Assembly: GCF_000003815.2 (NCBI RefSeq) | Contig: NC_049995.1 | Coordinates: forward strand, 11,526,548-11,590,547 | From: Branchiostoma floridae | Taxonomy: Eukaryota > Chordata > Leptocardii > Amphioxiformes > Branchiostomatidae | Length of the DNA stretch: 64,000 nt | Direction of reading: 5' to 3' | The notes under the pieces: model-generated | Database searches by the model: none | The model's input: only the letters and a program-made list of their open reading frames with translations | Told to the model about the DNA's origin: nothing | Program-made: the position numbers and the translations under genes | Shown: in pieces, positions 11,178-47,460 of the stretch | Layout: the number at the start of each line of letters is the position of its first letter | Numbering within the stretch: position 1 is the stretch's first letter

Positions 11178-11423
11178 NNNNNNNNNNNNNNNNNNNNNNN
11201 NNNNNNNNNNNNNNNNNNNNNNNNNNNNNNNNNNNNNNNNNNNNNNNNNNNNNNNNNNNNNNNNNNNNNNNNNNNNNNNNNNNNNNNNNNNNNNNNNNNN
11301 NNNNNNNNNNNNNNNNNNNNNNNNNNNNNNNNNNNNNNNNNNNNNNNNNNNNNNNNNNNNNNNNNNNNNNNNNNNNNNNNNNNNNNNNNNNNNNNNNNNN
11401 NNNNNNNNNNNNNNNNNNNNNNN
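11178..11423. other. Assembly gap (246 N)
   Basis: Gap with an estimated size. Confidence 0.95.
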
Positions 11424-13262
11424 CAGGGCATGTGGTCACTTAGGGTCATTAGTTTCCCACAAATGAATGACAGTTGGAGAAAAGAAGAAAGGAAAAAGCA
11501 TTGTTGGGTTTCTACAAAATTTCAATGAAAAATTAGATTGCTGATTATTTATTTCCTTGGTTTTGGACAGAAATTTTCAAAATTGCTTTAATCATTCACA
11601 GCAATATCAAGAAAATCAAGCAGTTTACTATACAGTAGAAGCCAGTAAATTGCACAACAGATAACTGCACACTTCTGTTAATTGCATGGAATCCCAAAGT
11701 CCCGTAGCTTTGTTGCACAATCCGACAATTGCACAAAATGTGCTGGCAAATGGGGAGTGCGATTCAACAACTTCGACTGCATATGAGTTTTGCTATTACC
11801 AGTTGGACAACTTTCAATCCTTTACCTAAGTTCGTAAATCCAAGGGGTTTAAATGTCCCAGCAAGTCCAATCCTAACATTAACAACAAATCTCTACCAAA
11901 GCCCCTAACACATGCAATACTACTTTACAAACATCAACAGCCTGTAGTACAGGGAATACCAACTTACAGATTCTGACATACTTAGACAAAACCTGCTTTA
12001 TGTCAAATAGAATTTTGAGCCAAGTACCCAGCTTGTGGTATCTGTGATTTGTCCTTTGGTGTAACACACTATAGTCTGTCCCTAAAGATGTCATTTACAT
12101 TATAGGAACTGACACAAGCCCTTCTATTCACTGTAAATCTTGTTAGTGTGATGGTTAGTGGATAGGACAGGTGGAAGCAGGCACATGTGTTAGCTTTTAA
12201 CTCTGACTGCTCTTCCTGATAAAAAAGAGGACAGACTCACTGTTTTTGAAATGAGCTCAAGATTCTGAGGAAAGCTCCTTCCAACAAATACTTCATAAAA
12301 ATGTAGCATACAAATAAAATTGGTCTATTCTTAATCACTATCGCCATTATTTGTCTTAATTGTAATACGAAATACTTTGAATGCATGGTTGGAAAATATG
12401 TGGGCAAGGACGTTATATAGGAAATGGCTACTTCCCTATATAACATTCTTGATAGGACAAAGAACTTCAGTGTTTTTAAACTAAAGCCAGACAGGTCGCT
12501 AAGGGCCCCAGCTAACAGCAGTACTCTGGCTTCCAGGGTCTCCTGACAACTTTCTTTCAGATCTTGGAGAAGTCACTTTGGGGCAATCAGGACAAAGAAA
12601 CAGTTCTCAAAGACTTAAGTGTTTCGCTAGGTACAACGTCTGTGTGTTTTCACTATCCTTCATACCCTTGTACACACAGGGCATTAGCTTTCTCCATCCC
12701 ACTTTATGTCTTGTACCAGACTTAAATAGTCTTTGCCTTCCAAGCTGGTTGGTATGGTGATAAAGCTATTGGTTTGTCTACTACCTGAGTGGTTCTCTCT
12801 TTCAAGTTAGACTTGTTGAGAAACTTGATACCACATTAGAATAACAAGATTTTACAGCTTTTCTGAAACAAAACTTTTGTATTTCTTGGTTGCCTGTGAA
12901 TATAGCAGAACACTAAGAGACAATTTCCCAGTATAATCAATACACAACTTTTTTGGCACATAAAATTTGAATTAAAAGAAAAACAAAAGAATTGACAAGA
13001 CTCCTGGAAGATTGGAATTTAAATGGAAGGTTCTGTTTTGAAGGTTAACCCAAGGTCAGTGAACAGGTGTTTATATCCGCCAGATTAACCCTGGTACACC
13101 CGAGGGGGAGGGAAGGTGGGGGGTTACATACTCAGATCAACAGGGGGGTGATTACAAGGTAGACTGGATGTCATTGCCAGACTGTTTCCAGGGCCTGTAC
13201 AGCCCAACTCTTCCGCTCTAGGGCCAACATGCCTCCAAGGAAATTCTATGGTAGCCCCCCTG
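11424..13262. other. No gene supported
   Basis: Mostly AT-rich unique sequence. An exon-like segment at 12,561-12,630 (TTTCTTTCAG acceptor, open frame, AG|GTACAA donor) was not assignable to any family. Confidence 0.4.
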
Positions 13263-13631
13263 AGCAGGTCTGCATGCTCTTTTCTGTAAAGCGAAATCTT
13301 TAAGTGTCCCGTAAATTGTAAATGTGGCCTCCCAAATTTCGGAAGTCTTAGCGAAGTCCAGGAGCAAATTTTACCTCTCATAATACAGGAAATTGCATTT
13401 CGGAATGTTAAGACCACAATTTTGCCAGACCTCCCTTTCGACACATTTCACCTTCGGTCAGTGATAATATACGAGTATATGTGGGTGTCAGCAAAATTTG
13501 CCTATCAAAATGCAGGAAATAGTATTTACGAGGGTCAAGATGAGGGTCAAGTTGAATTTAGCGTAAAGTGCTGCCGGCCATCCCGAATCTAGCGTAAAGT
13601 GTTGTCAGGACCTTCCATGCTGACCCTCTGG
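13263..13631. mobile_element. Repeat family D (TACGCTTTACG type), small copy
   Basis: Contains GGTCTGCATGCTCTTTTCTGTAAAGCG near the left end and TTAGCGTAAAGTGTTGTCAGGACC...CATGCTGACCCTC at the right, matching the terminal sequences of the copies at 30,067-30,268 and 37,460-39,054. The internal word CAGGAAATTGCATTTCGG is also shared. Confidence 0.6.
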
Positions 13632-14528
13632 AGTTAAACCCTGATGCACTGAAGTGATATTATTGAGATCGTCTGGGGTCTGGTATCCAGGTAAATTATA
13701 GACTGTGACCTATGCAGCTGACTAGTCTAATCTTCAAGCAGATGTTTGGTAGAAAATCACAACTTTTTTCAGTCCTGAGCTCACTTTTCTGAAATGCTAG
13801 CTGATCAGAAAATGATAGAAAAGCTGCCAGAAAATATTACGATTTTCTTTCCCAACCTCTGCTTGCACACCAGCAGCTGACCTACTGTAGGTTGATATAT
13901 ACTAGCAGGTTGCAAGTCTGAACCATATGTCTGAACCCAGTGACCTGGGTTCAAATCCCGCCCTAAAACCTTGAACTTTTGATTAACCTGGCCACAGTTG
14001 GAGGTGAGGGTGAAATTATTGAAATTGATTTTGCATGAAATTGGCAAGATTTTGATATAACTGGACCCACAGTGTGGGGGGTATTAGACAAAAATTTGTC
14101 AATCAATTTTGAATAGTCAGAATATTTCACAGATATTTGACAGCTTGCACTTCAACCATTTCTCTGGTTATTGTCTGCATGTATTCTTATAATATCAAAT
14201 ATGTGTTGTGATGGACCATTGGTGAAAAAATAAAATAAAGTTTAAACAAAGTCAAGGTCATTTCAAGCTCCAATTGCTTTGCTTTAAAAAAATATTCTAA
14301 TTTCTGAAAGTTTAACTCATTTCTAAGTGTAACTGACTCTTAACTAAAAAAATTGAGCAGTAAAATTATATGTGTCAATGAAGGTTAATTAATTAACATA
14401 AGTTGGAATTTAAGTAAGATTACATACAGTATTTCTTGTACATTTGTTCAAATAAGTTCATTCAACATTTCAAGATACTTTTGTAAGAAAGGAGTAGAAA
14501 CGGACAGATATACAATATCCTGGCTCCC
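13632..14528. other. No gene seen
   Basis: AT-rich sequence with no exon or repeat that I can name. Confidence 0.4.
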
Positions 14529-14607
14529 GGGATTCCAACCCGCCGAAACCGGGCCACCAGACCACAAAGCAAGCAACGCAAACCACTAGGCCAAAAGGCT
14601 CACTGCC
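14529..14607 (-). mobile_element. tRNA-like SINE head
   Basis: The minus strand shows box A-like TTGGCCTAGTGGTTTGCG and box B-like GGGTTGGAATCCC at tRNA spacing. The acceptor stem does not pair and there is no tRNA-like 3' end, so a SINE head is more likely than a tRNA gene. Confidence 0.55.
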
Positions 14608-14999
14608 ATTTGGCATGGTCAGTTTGGCAGTACTTGAACCCCACTGTTACACTTTCTCATTCTCTCAAACAGCAATACCATTTCCTTATCTGTCTGTGAC
14701 CACAATCACATAGGATGTGAGTGACAGTGAACTTGAACAAGTCTGAACCCTATGGTACCCAGATCTACCATTAGTATTCATTGAAGGGATAGCTACCCAC
14801 ATGGGGTCAACAGAGGTCAAGGGTAGGTTCTTCTCCAATTCTGCTAAATACATATCACAGCTGTCTCCTTTCTGTTGAATGGTTCTAGTTTCAAAACAAT
14901 CTGGGACACATGGCATAGTGGAAACAGAGCATGAAGTGCTGTTGTCTAAACACACCACTAAGCCAGACAGTGAGATAGAAAGAACTTGGCAAGGGATTT

Positions 15000-15183
15000 A
15001 CTTTTGTGAATTTGTCAGTTTCTTATCTTGGGTATTTTTCTACCCACTTGTCACCCCTCTCTCTCTCCTCATGTTAATGTTTTTTTATTCCATTGTGATC
15101 CAATGTTGTATATTTATATGCTTTTGTGTATTATGCTGAACAATTGAATAAAGTTTAATTTAAAAAAAAAAAAAAAAAAAAAA
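15000..15183 (+). mobile_element. 3' end of a poly(A)-tailed retro-insertion
   Basis: AATAAAG at about 15,147-15,153 is followed closely by a run of about 22 A (15,161-15,182), as in a retrotransposed transcript or LINE/SINE 3' end. The 5' limit and source gene were not identified. A second internal A-tract occurs at about 15,368-15,382. Confidence 0.45.
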
Positions 15184-15748
15184 TCAGTCATCATTTGTTG
15201 TTAATGGTATCTGGCATCATTCCGACTTTTTTCTCTCTATTTTTACGATAGTTTGCATTCAAAGATAACTCCATCCTCAATACCAAGCTTGCCGAAACAG
15301 GACATTTTGTTGATGATTCATTGTCGTTAACTTTGACTAAAAACAAGTGCTTCAATAAAAAGAAAATTTAAAAAAAAAAAAAATTTTCTACCTATACTGA
15401 ACGTCAGCACATATCTGCTGGTCTACAAAAAGTGTGACAGGTGGATGTATGCTGATAACAGCTGTTTTTCTTCTTACAGAATTAGCGAGAATGAGATCTA
15501 GGGCAGACTGTTTGTTCCAAATAGCAATAGACAACTACTAATGGTTTGGCTCAATCTGAAGAATTTTAAAAGTATTGAATTTGTAAGCCTCGAGGTAACA
15601 AGTTGTAAAGGCCATAGATACATGTACATGTAGTAACTAACTAACTTATGCATTAATACAAATATACTCAAAATTTATCTTTCATATGAAGTGAATTTTC
15701 TTAAAAGGTTTCTTAACAAAATTTTTCTGCCTCTCTTGTCCTTTTATT
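15184..15748. other. No gene seen
   Basis: AT-rich unique-looking sequence with an A-tract near 15,370. Confidence 0.4.
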
Positions 15749-15970
15749 GTAACGCTAGCTCACCTTTATCCGTGGGGTAACCTATATCCGTTGTTTTAAA
15801 ACTAGATGGTGTTTAGGGACATTGAGTCAACGGAAGTTGGTTTCAAACTGCTATATTTTGAAAATACAGATTGTTTTGTAGTTTGAAACCACCGTCCGTC
15901 GCATTGATATCCATAAATACCCATAATACGGATATAGGTTACCCCGCGGATAAAGCTGAACTAGCGTTAC
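15749..15970. mobile_element. MITE family C, copy 1
   Basis: Terminal inverted repeats of about 45 bp: left GTAACGCTAGCTCACCTTTA, right TAAAGCTGAACTAGCGTTAC. GGGGTAACCTATATCCG sits inside each arm. 222 bp long, non-coding. A diverged second copy lies at 58,250-58,497. Confidence 0.8.
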
Positions 15971-18355
15971 CTCCACAATGCCCAATGCTCACAAGCAAAT
16001 ATAATAGTGATGGTATGTATTATTGAACACGTACATCGAACGAGACATACAAGGATTACAATGATAAATGTATGGGTGAGTGTCACTCTTTGCATTATTA
16101 ATGATTCTATTACCAAACACAAACATACGTGTATCTAGGGCATTGGGGTATTAATATTGCCATGGTACAAATGAATTATCTATAACTCATATCATAATAA
16201 TGTCCTACATGTAACAAAAACACTGCCTACATGTACTTTGTTTGATAAAGCACTAGCAAGGCTTTTACAATCATGGTAGTATTGTTATACATGTATACTA
16301 GCGTATTTCTTCCAATAGTCAGTACAATTCTGACAAAGATCATTTTATGTATTTGTTACATTGTTTAACTTAAAAGTTTAGTTTAAAATTAGATCTACTG
16401 AATTGGATGAATAAAATGTTTTACTAAGTAGAAAATATAAGATTTGAAAAGTTGTCTGAGATTCTTTTACACATTGGTAATTAGACCACGCAGAACAGTC
16501 AGTGAATAGTGTTAGGTTCATTTCTGGTTACATTATGCAAAACTCAGAACCTCACACAAATAAAAAGCAATCTCTGGCAATCTCTGTACGATATTTGGAT
16601 TGAAATCTTTCCTTTTATTTTCTGTGTATAGGATTCTGAACTGTAAGCCCATGTCGGCAATCAGACAAATGTGACCTGCAGTGTGGTCCTCTCCATAAGT
16701 GTGTTGGGTTCTTTAATGTACGTAAACAGGTTTTATGCTTGAAGCTTACATCTGGACATCTCACGAGGCTTCATAGGTCTCCTTCTGAATGCAGATGCCA
16801 CTCTTTTCCATGAGTTAATACTAGGCCGCCCCCGTAGGATACGAGAATAGTAGAACTTGGCCAAAAAATTAGGAAACTGGCCATGGGAGCCAGTCCATAC
16901 TAAGGTTAATGTTCCCCTCTCCGTTTGGCTGCCACTGCCTACCAACTCTTCTGGTAGCAAACCTCCCTTGGCAAATTATTCTCCCTATAAGTATAACATA
17001 GTATAAGCTACTAATAAGCAGTATACCAGCCAGCGTAGTCAGTCTGGCAGACCATAGGGACTACCTTTCTGTTGAGATAGCACAAAGCATTGGATTGTCA
17101 CCCATCCTCATTAAGATACCTTAATTGGCTTGTAGGACATTTTTGCCTTGACTTTTCCTGTCCCTGGATGTCAAGTTCAGCCCCATGCCCTTGAACTCTG
17201 CCCTGATTGGCTGACAGCAAAGGCTAAGGAAGTGTTTTCTCCTTCATCACCTTGTCTTGTGGAGTGATGAGAAAAACCTGCCTACAGTCCTGCTTCCTTT
17301 GTAACATTTTCTTCTGGGCTCTGGTAGCCCTGCACTCTAAAAGTCTATCAATTTCAAAGAGGACCATTCCATTCAAACTGCTAAATTATGGGTGTAAGGA
17401 TACATATGTAAAAGTAAGGTAAAGAATTATGCTTTTTTCAGGTACGTAACAGTGGTAGTGAAATGCAGCTTTACTATTACTCGCGTTTTTGGCAAAGCAC
17501 AACGGCTCACCCCTACATCTTCTCGATAAGTGTGTTGGGTTCTTAAGGTGCAGAGGTTTCATACTTGAAGCTTGAAGATCTCATATACATGTGGCTTTAC
17601 CTCCCTTTGTGAATGCCTTTGGGCAATTAACATGAGTAATGACTTTCCTCACTTCACTCAGGTGAAAATGAGTACTTAACTTCGGCCAGGGCCATCCCTC
17701 AGATAGGACGTCTAATGGAGGTTCCATGTTTGAGGAGAGTCACACCTTGAGCATGTTAAAGAACACACCATACTTAGTAGAAAGAGTAGTGGTCCTTCCT
17801 GGTGTGAGTGGTTCAAAACCTACAGTCCTTTGGCTGCACTGGGGCAATTGCTGTTGTATTGAGGTCACCTGAGTTAGTAGCAGCCGCTCCAGACCCTTGC
17901 AATTTAGCCAAGCCTGTTGTAAGCCCATTCAGGCACTGGCTGTGAAAAAAGAGAAGTTGGCCTGCCCAATAACAATAACAGATGACACTCTTTTCCAGGT
18001 TATAAGATAAGGCTGATGTGTAGGAGTTAGACTCTTGTTGCCCTGAAGGAATTCTATCCTATGACCCATGTGCCCCTTTCAACCTCTGGCAACATGTCAT
18101 CTAGACCACTGCCTGAGGAGCTGTTAAAGTGAGCAATTCCAACTGTTTTTAACATACAGTTATTAATAGTTATTAATGCAATTTAACATCAATTTAATAT
18201 ATCACCCCCCCACCCCAAATGTTATACTGAGCAACCCCATCTGTTTTTAACATACAGATTGAAGTAATGCAATTTAACATCAATTTAATGTATTGACTCC
18301 CCCCATAATGGCAAACCACATTACTAAGGCCTAGGAAAAAACTTTTTTGTTTCTT
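15971..18355. other. No gene; SINE-body remnants
   Basis: 16,697-16,830, 17,528-17,600 and 17,640-17,800 carry degraded SINE body words (AGTGTGTTGGGTTCTTTAA, GATAGGACGTCTAATGG, TTTGAGGAGAGTCACACC). 18,140-18,300 is a roughly 100-bp direct duplication around TTTTTAACATACAG and GCAATTTAACATCAATTTAA. No exon was recognised. Confidence 0.5.
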
Positions 18356-18527
18356 NNNNNNNNNNNNNNNNNNNNNNNNNNNNNNNNNNNNNNNNNNNNN
18401 NNNNNNNNNNNNNNNNNNNNNNNNNNNNNNNNNNNNNNNNNNNNNNNNNNNNNNNNNNNNNNNNNNNNNNNNNNNNNNNNNNNNNNNNNNNNNNNNNNNN
18501 NNNNNNNNNNNNNNNNNNNNNNNNNNN
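18356..18527. other. Assembly gap (172 N)
   Basis: Gap followed by a poly-G run (18,528-18,544), probably low-quality sequence. Confidence 0.9.
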
Positions 18528-18544
18528 GCGGGGGGGGGGGGGGG

Positions 18545-21201
18545 TGGCTACCCAAAGAAAATATCTCCTGCAATAGAAAAAGTGTCTGATGCATTTAAGT
18601 TTTGCATAGCTAAAATGCATTTATTGGACCACTTTGGTCGGTTGGTCAAAATTTGGAAAAGAGAGAGAAAAGTATACACCCAGTTTTGTTCAGGACAATA
18701 ATCGGAAACACAAAATTGATCTTCGAATTCCTAGGCTTGAATATCAGGGGACACCAAGGTCTTTTCGGGTGTTCAAATATCATTTATAGTCAAACATGAA
18801 CCATAAGTTTCTTTTCAGGGAGTGCCTTACCAGGTATTGCCTTAATAATTTTCTCAATATGGTCATCATTTATGATATATATAGCGCCACGAATAATTTC
18901 AGAAAATTTAGAGACCTTGTCTTGGCTCGGCAGTATTGAAGCAAATATTTCTCATTTCAAAATGACAATTTAAAGTAAAGCTTTCCAGGTGTATTTCCCA
19001 AACATGTACATTTTTCCTTGAGTGGCCAACTATCTTTCATAAAAAGTTCATTCCAGTATCAAACCCTTTGATGATTAGATAAACTTGGATGGAAGCCAAA
19101 TATTGTCAGTTACTGAGAGTGACAGGTTGTTTAAGGATGGCCTTGAATGTGACATGATGATTGAGACATACATCCTTAGATGTGACAATATTTTGAGAAG
19201 TGGACCCTAGACTTGGTATTATGTTACCTATGTGGTACAACAGTGTATACAAGGGTCATAATGATGTTGAACAACTGTCTGACCTGTTCTGAACTCCTTG
19301 GAACTTTAAAAGCTCAAGGAACTGGTATGATGATAGAAACTTACTGGTACATAAAGCTATTTATCCTATTTTTGATGGTTTGGGCTAAAATGTGGCCAAA
19401 TCATTGGATCTTCTGTCGATTTGGTTTGATTTTTAACAGTTTCCGATATACACACAAAAAAACTTGTTGAAATCTCGTAACTTTTTCAGGTGTGGAAGAT
19501 GAAAGTAATGGTTACCACAATACAAAGGAACAATGGGGCAAGCATTACCATTAGATAAAGATTTTTAGGATCATTAAAAAAAAGTGCTTTTTCAGGAACT
19601 CCTGTATTTAGTTTTAGGTGTCTAGGAATGTTACGAGAGAAGGGTGTGGGCATGAGAAACTTCTTGAGAGCCAAGGTTCTGTACACAGTCTTAAGGAATT
19701 TTCAACATGCTTCAAGTTCAATGTTACTGAGGAGTCCCCTGCTGCTTGACACACATCTGGGAGTTGTTGTAAAGTCTAACCAGGAGGGTTGAACTGTTTT
19801 CTGTGTTTCAGTATCAGTGCCTCATTAATACTAAATGGTTGACAGAATATGCTACGACAACAATCAGTATGAAGTATGTTCTAATTGTGATCCATTTAAT
19901 AGATTTATGAATTAAGAGAAGTAACCAAAATCCTCTTTCTTTTCCTACTTTTTCAGTACAGGATTAACCATAAGATATCCTTTTTTAAAGTCAGTAGCTG
20001 AAATGTCAAGTGTAGTTCTAAAGAATGCTGCAAGAGGGTCTATATTATAAGTATAATTAGATTTCTCGCAACCGCAAGACAAGTGCTATTTACTACCCCA
20101 AAGTTGTGACCATAGCTTGCAGGAGATATCAAAAGCGGAAGTTCCACTGCAGTACCATGGGAAGCCTCTGGTCTCATCAATATCTAACCGCGCACCAAGT
20201 ACAAGTATCAAGGCATTCTAGAGTTATCATGCTCACAGACGGACAGATCAACACTGCAAGATGCCAAACCAAGGAGGCTATTCCTTGGGAAAACCAAGAG
20301 AGGATAAATAATTACATAAGTTTGAGTGATGCTATATCATATGTATAAGTTATAACCAAGAGCACTTTAGGGTTCCTTAGATCTTCAAGCTTGGAAAAAC
20401 ATGTGGTTTGGGGAGAGAAGAAATCTTCAGAGAATATCTAGAACAGGTGTCCATCAAAGGAATGTCCACAGCTCATAAACACAAATCTCTACCATCCCTG
20501 TATAATCAGTGGAATGAGACTTGGTAACCAGACTCAGTAACATATTGTGACAGCATATTTTCTCAATTTCTGACAGGAAAACCTACCTTGGTATGTCCAA
20601 ACTGATACTGCCAAATCTTCTTGCTTAAGGCCTGACTGTCTTGGGTCACCAAATAAACTGTCCTAGCTGCCCCATCCCGACTGGCCCCCAGGGTAGGCTA
20701 TTTCTAGCTTTTTCCTATCCCACTCCCACTAATAGATTGTTGATTTTCCTTTTTAAAAAACGTCCCTTTGAGCTCATAAAAATAGACTTTCAACAGCTTT
20801 ATGTCACGAAGTTCACATTTTAAGGACCGACGGGGTAATATTTTTTTCCGTCCCAACAAGCAAAAATCCAGGGACGGAGGGATGGGTCCTGGAGACAGCA
20901 AGTTGTGTTTGTCTCTCTGTAAGAGCTCATCTGAGAATGCCATGAATGCAGTTCTACCTCAGCAGGTGTTTGTAGAAGTGGATACAGTACTCAGAACCCT
21001 GGCTATTTGTGCTGAGTTGACAGACAGAAGACATGTGTCAGCACCAGGGGTGGCCTTTAATAACACAGATATCATCATGTCTACACTACTGGAATTGTTT
21101 GGGACCTTCCTAAGGGGATATATGGCTAAACCAAAGGATAGGATCTCTGTAAAATTTGCTTTGTTGGATTTTCTGAGACATTAGAATGCAGAGAAGTTTG
21201 T
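18545..21201. other. No gene supported
   Basis: A 127-residue frame at 20,801-21,184 lies partly in repeat sequence with GGACGGA words that recur at 42,180-42,240, so it is not called. No exon of DNAJC27 was found on the minus strand. Confidence 0.4.
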
Positions 21202-21371
21202 TACTGTAAATGCATCTACTTTTGCTGTAGCGGGAAAATGGAGCTTTCACGGTGGTTTTAAGTTCGCGGCAGCGCCATAGACGGTAGTCTCATACTTTAA
21301 GTTCGCGGTGAAGTGGTCACTGCGAAAACTGCAAACATAAAACCATCACAAGCATTTCTGCATTTACAGTA
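21202..21371 (+). mobile_element. MITE family B
   Basis: Ends TACTGTAAATGCA...TGCATTTACAGTA are perfect 13-bp inverted repeats. The inside holds GGTGGTTTTAAGTTCGCGG and GCAAACATAAAACCATCAC. Flanking TA suggests a Tc1/mariner-like target. Confidence 0.8.
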
Positions 21372-22950
21372 TATGTACCATGTCTGTCTGGTTGGTGACC
21401 TAATGACATTTGTGAGACAGAACATAGACAGTCTATCAGTGTTGTGTCCTAACTATTGACTGATTGTTGACAGAAGATTTGGGCTAGCTGACAGCATAAG
21501 CCCTGGACTGGTACAGAAAGATCCCTGTTGTGTGTGTACAAAAATAAATAATCTTTGAAAAATGCATATGTTGCTGACTTGCTGTTAATGTTTAGTGACC
21601 ATGCTTTTCAACTAATCTTCATATATGCCTAATATCTTACTTTTCTCCTTGAATCATTTTTTCTAAAATGTGTTTTCTTTAATTGTTCGTTTTTTAGACT
21701 AAGATCCCCTTTCTCAATCCTTCCTTTTGAGTTTTGTGCTAGCCTAGTTGACGCTACTAGCACAAAACTTGAAAAGTTTTAGGTTAGGTTTTATTTTGTA
21801 AACCTATATTTCCACAGTGATACTCTACAAATGATGGGAGCACAAGGGATGAAGAATTGTTACCAGGTAACTGGAGAACCCATATCAACAAGTCCCACAG
21901 GAGGACTGGAGTCAAGAAACAGCTTGACATCTAAAACCCCAAGGAGCAAATGCCGCCAAGGATGGATGTGGAAATAATCATTGGGTTTTCAACAGAAGCC
22001 AAACACCCTATCTGGTATTACTTGAAACCACATGTTGAAAGGGACTGACAACTAACCATTTAGTGTAGCATGTATGGAGAAGCAAGGAGGATAAAAAAAA
22101 CACCTCCTTGGGAGAAGTAATACATATATGGTAAATGGCCTGGTACCCATTTACATTGTTGCTGACTGTATCTCGTCCTATTTGGTAAACATTACAGGGT
22201 AACGGCCATTGCATTTCATATATCACTATATTAATTATCTTGAATAATGGTTAGTAGGTACTCCGTGATTAATAAAGGTTGTAATGGGGAATGGGGTCAG
22301 TAATACAGTAGCTCCTATCAAAACTTTCAAAGATTCATACCCTTTCCGTAAACAGTATGACCTTACAGTTACAAACAGGACTCTATTAATTAGATGACCT
22401 TATACATTTGTATATGGTAACATGACTGTATATGCTTGATTGCGGTGATACGCTCCCTACTGTAAATGCTTAGGCCATTCAATTTGTTGGCTATTGTACT
22501 TGTACACAACACAAAATGTACTTGGAAAAAAAAGAGAATTAAGTATGAGGAGAAATTCTGTACCTTACGTACTCCTTAGTACACAGACAACCAATGAAAT
22601 GAATCACTGTGGCCTATGGCTATGGGAAATTCTTTTTCTTCTTGCAAACACAATGTTTCACATGAAAATATAGATTTGGATTTTTCAACCAAGGAGCTTT
22701 CATTAGTTTCAATCAAAATGATAAACAAACTAAAAATAGTGACATATTTTGTTATACATGTATCTGTTTGTGTTGCCTGCGTTTCTAAGCTTTGATCTAT
22801 CAAAGTACAAGAATCTAAAAAAAATCCTGTACCTTCACATTTACTAAGTCACTCCTACCAAAACCTATTCAACATTTCACGTTCCAATCCTTTCACACCT
22901 TTTCCCAATGACATCCCCTCCCAGGTTTGTTATGATAATTTTTGACCCAC
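21372..22950. other. Presumed DNAJC27 intron 1; no exon found
   Basis: This lies downstream (minus strand) of DNAJC27 exon 1. I found no sequence encoding the next part of the Rab-like domain (SCIIKRY...). A short hairpin at about 22,087-22,112 carries the AAGGAGG/CCTCCTT motif. Confidence 0.4.
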
Positions 22951-23019
22951 CTTTCCGACTTCCGAGTTGCCCATGCTGATAACTTTCACTCTCAGTGGCC
23001 TCTTCGCCTTGGAGTCCAT
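22951..23019 (-). CDS. DNAJC27: DNAJC27 (Rab-like GTPase with J domain), first coding exon
   Basis: DNAJC27/RBJ fuses a Ras/Rab-type GTPase to a C-terminal DnaJ domain and is linked to MEK/ERK signalling. The exon runs from ATG at 23,019-23,017 to the donor GTGGGT at 22,950. It encodes 23 residues, including LRVKVISMGNSEVGK, i.e. the first beta strand and the start of the G1/P-loop (GNxEVGK|S). The exon ends in phase 0 exactly before the conserved SCIIKRY. This is the first Met after an in-frame TAA further upstream. The remaining exons were not found in 12-22.9 kb and may fall in gaps, outside the window, or be broken in the assembly. Divergently transcribed from STK3/4. Confidence 0.8.
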
Positions 23020-23846
23020 GTCGGGCAGAGTCTTTAGGAAACCTTCGCTGATCCTTGTAAGAAATCCTGGCCTGTGGTTCACGGCTCCTTAGAGATAATC
23101 CATGAAAGACTACTTCCAGATGTTACAACTTTGCACCCACACGAAAAACGTCGTTTTACGTTTGCCAACAACTGGGTATCTTACGAGCAAATATTATGCA
23201 AAATTTCTGTCAGAAAAGTTGTATCAGACTACAAAATCGCTGTAAGTTGGGAGAAAGTTGACTTTGAAGGCAAAAAATCGTTACTTTACAGCGCGCAACA
23301 AAAAAATCACAACATTTCTCCACCAACCGGCTCGAAAATCTGGTTTGGGGATACGATTTCATATAGTCACTGCGCTTGCGCGGAAGTTACCACGGCGATT
23401 CCTAACAATCAATCTGATTGGTCAAAATAGTAAACTAATTATCAATGTTTATAAACTAGGCTGTGATTGGTCCTAAGTGAGCTAATTTCGCGGAAGATCA
23501 CAAAATACAATAGGGAACAGTAAATTTACCATATTTCTATAGTATGGCAAATTTTCACTTAAGCAACATATTTAATAATAATGAACAAATATAAATTAAT
23601 TATGATGTTACTATACCATATTTATGTAGAATTAACTTGTAATCATAAAACAAATTATGTCAGATTCAAGTCCTACCCCTATATTCATTGGTTTGACCTG
23701 AACCTACAAGTGAAATTCTAGAGGGGGTGGGCGAACACTGTTTCCTCTGTTTTGTGGCGATTTCTCGTCTATTATTTCAATATTTTCACCCACACAACAC
23801 TAAAGATGAGTGTTTCTGACTAGCGGCGAAGGAATTCGAGGCCAAG
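23020..23846. promoter_or_regulatory. Bidirectional promoter between DNAJC27 and STK3/4
   Basis: The ATGs of the two divergent genes are 827 bp apart. Between them are TGCGCTTGCGC (23,371-23,381, one mismatch from the NRF1 consensus), overlapping CGGAAGT (ETS core, 23,381-23,387), inverted CCAAT boxes ATTGG at 23,417-23,421 and 23,466-23,470, and GCGGAAG at 23,488-23,494. No TATA box was seen near either start. This set is typical of housekeeping bidirectional promoters. A 118-residue frame at 23,074-23,430 is ignored. Confidence 0.6.

Positions 23847-47460
<23,614 letters not shown>

Noticed and set aside
12561..12630. Exon-like segment (TTTCTTTCAG, open frame ILEKSLWGNQDKETVLKDLS, AG|GTACAA)
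   Set aside because: Plausible splice sites but no family recognised and no neighbouring exon; could be chance. A tblastn/RNA-seq check would decide.
14529..14607. Possible tRNA gene
   Set aside because: Boxes A and B are present but the acceptor stem does not pair; treated as a SINE head, as are 4821-4870 and 24,983-25,068.
20801..21184. 127-residue plus-strand frame
   Set aside because: Its N-terminal half lies in dispersed repeat sequence shared with 42,180-42,240; no domain, no splice context.
23074..23430. 118-residue plus-strand frame upstream of STK3/4
   Set aside because: Lies in the bidirectional promoter with CCAAT/ETS motifs; no recognised domain.
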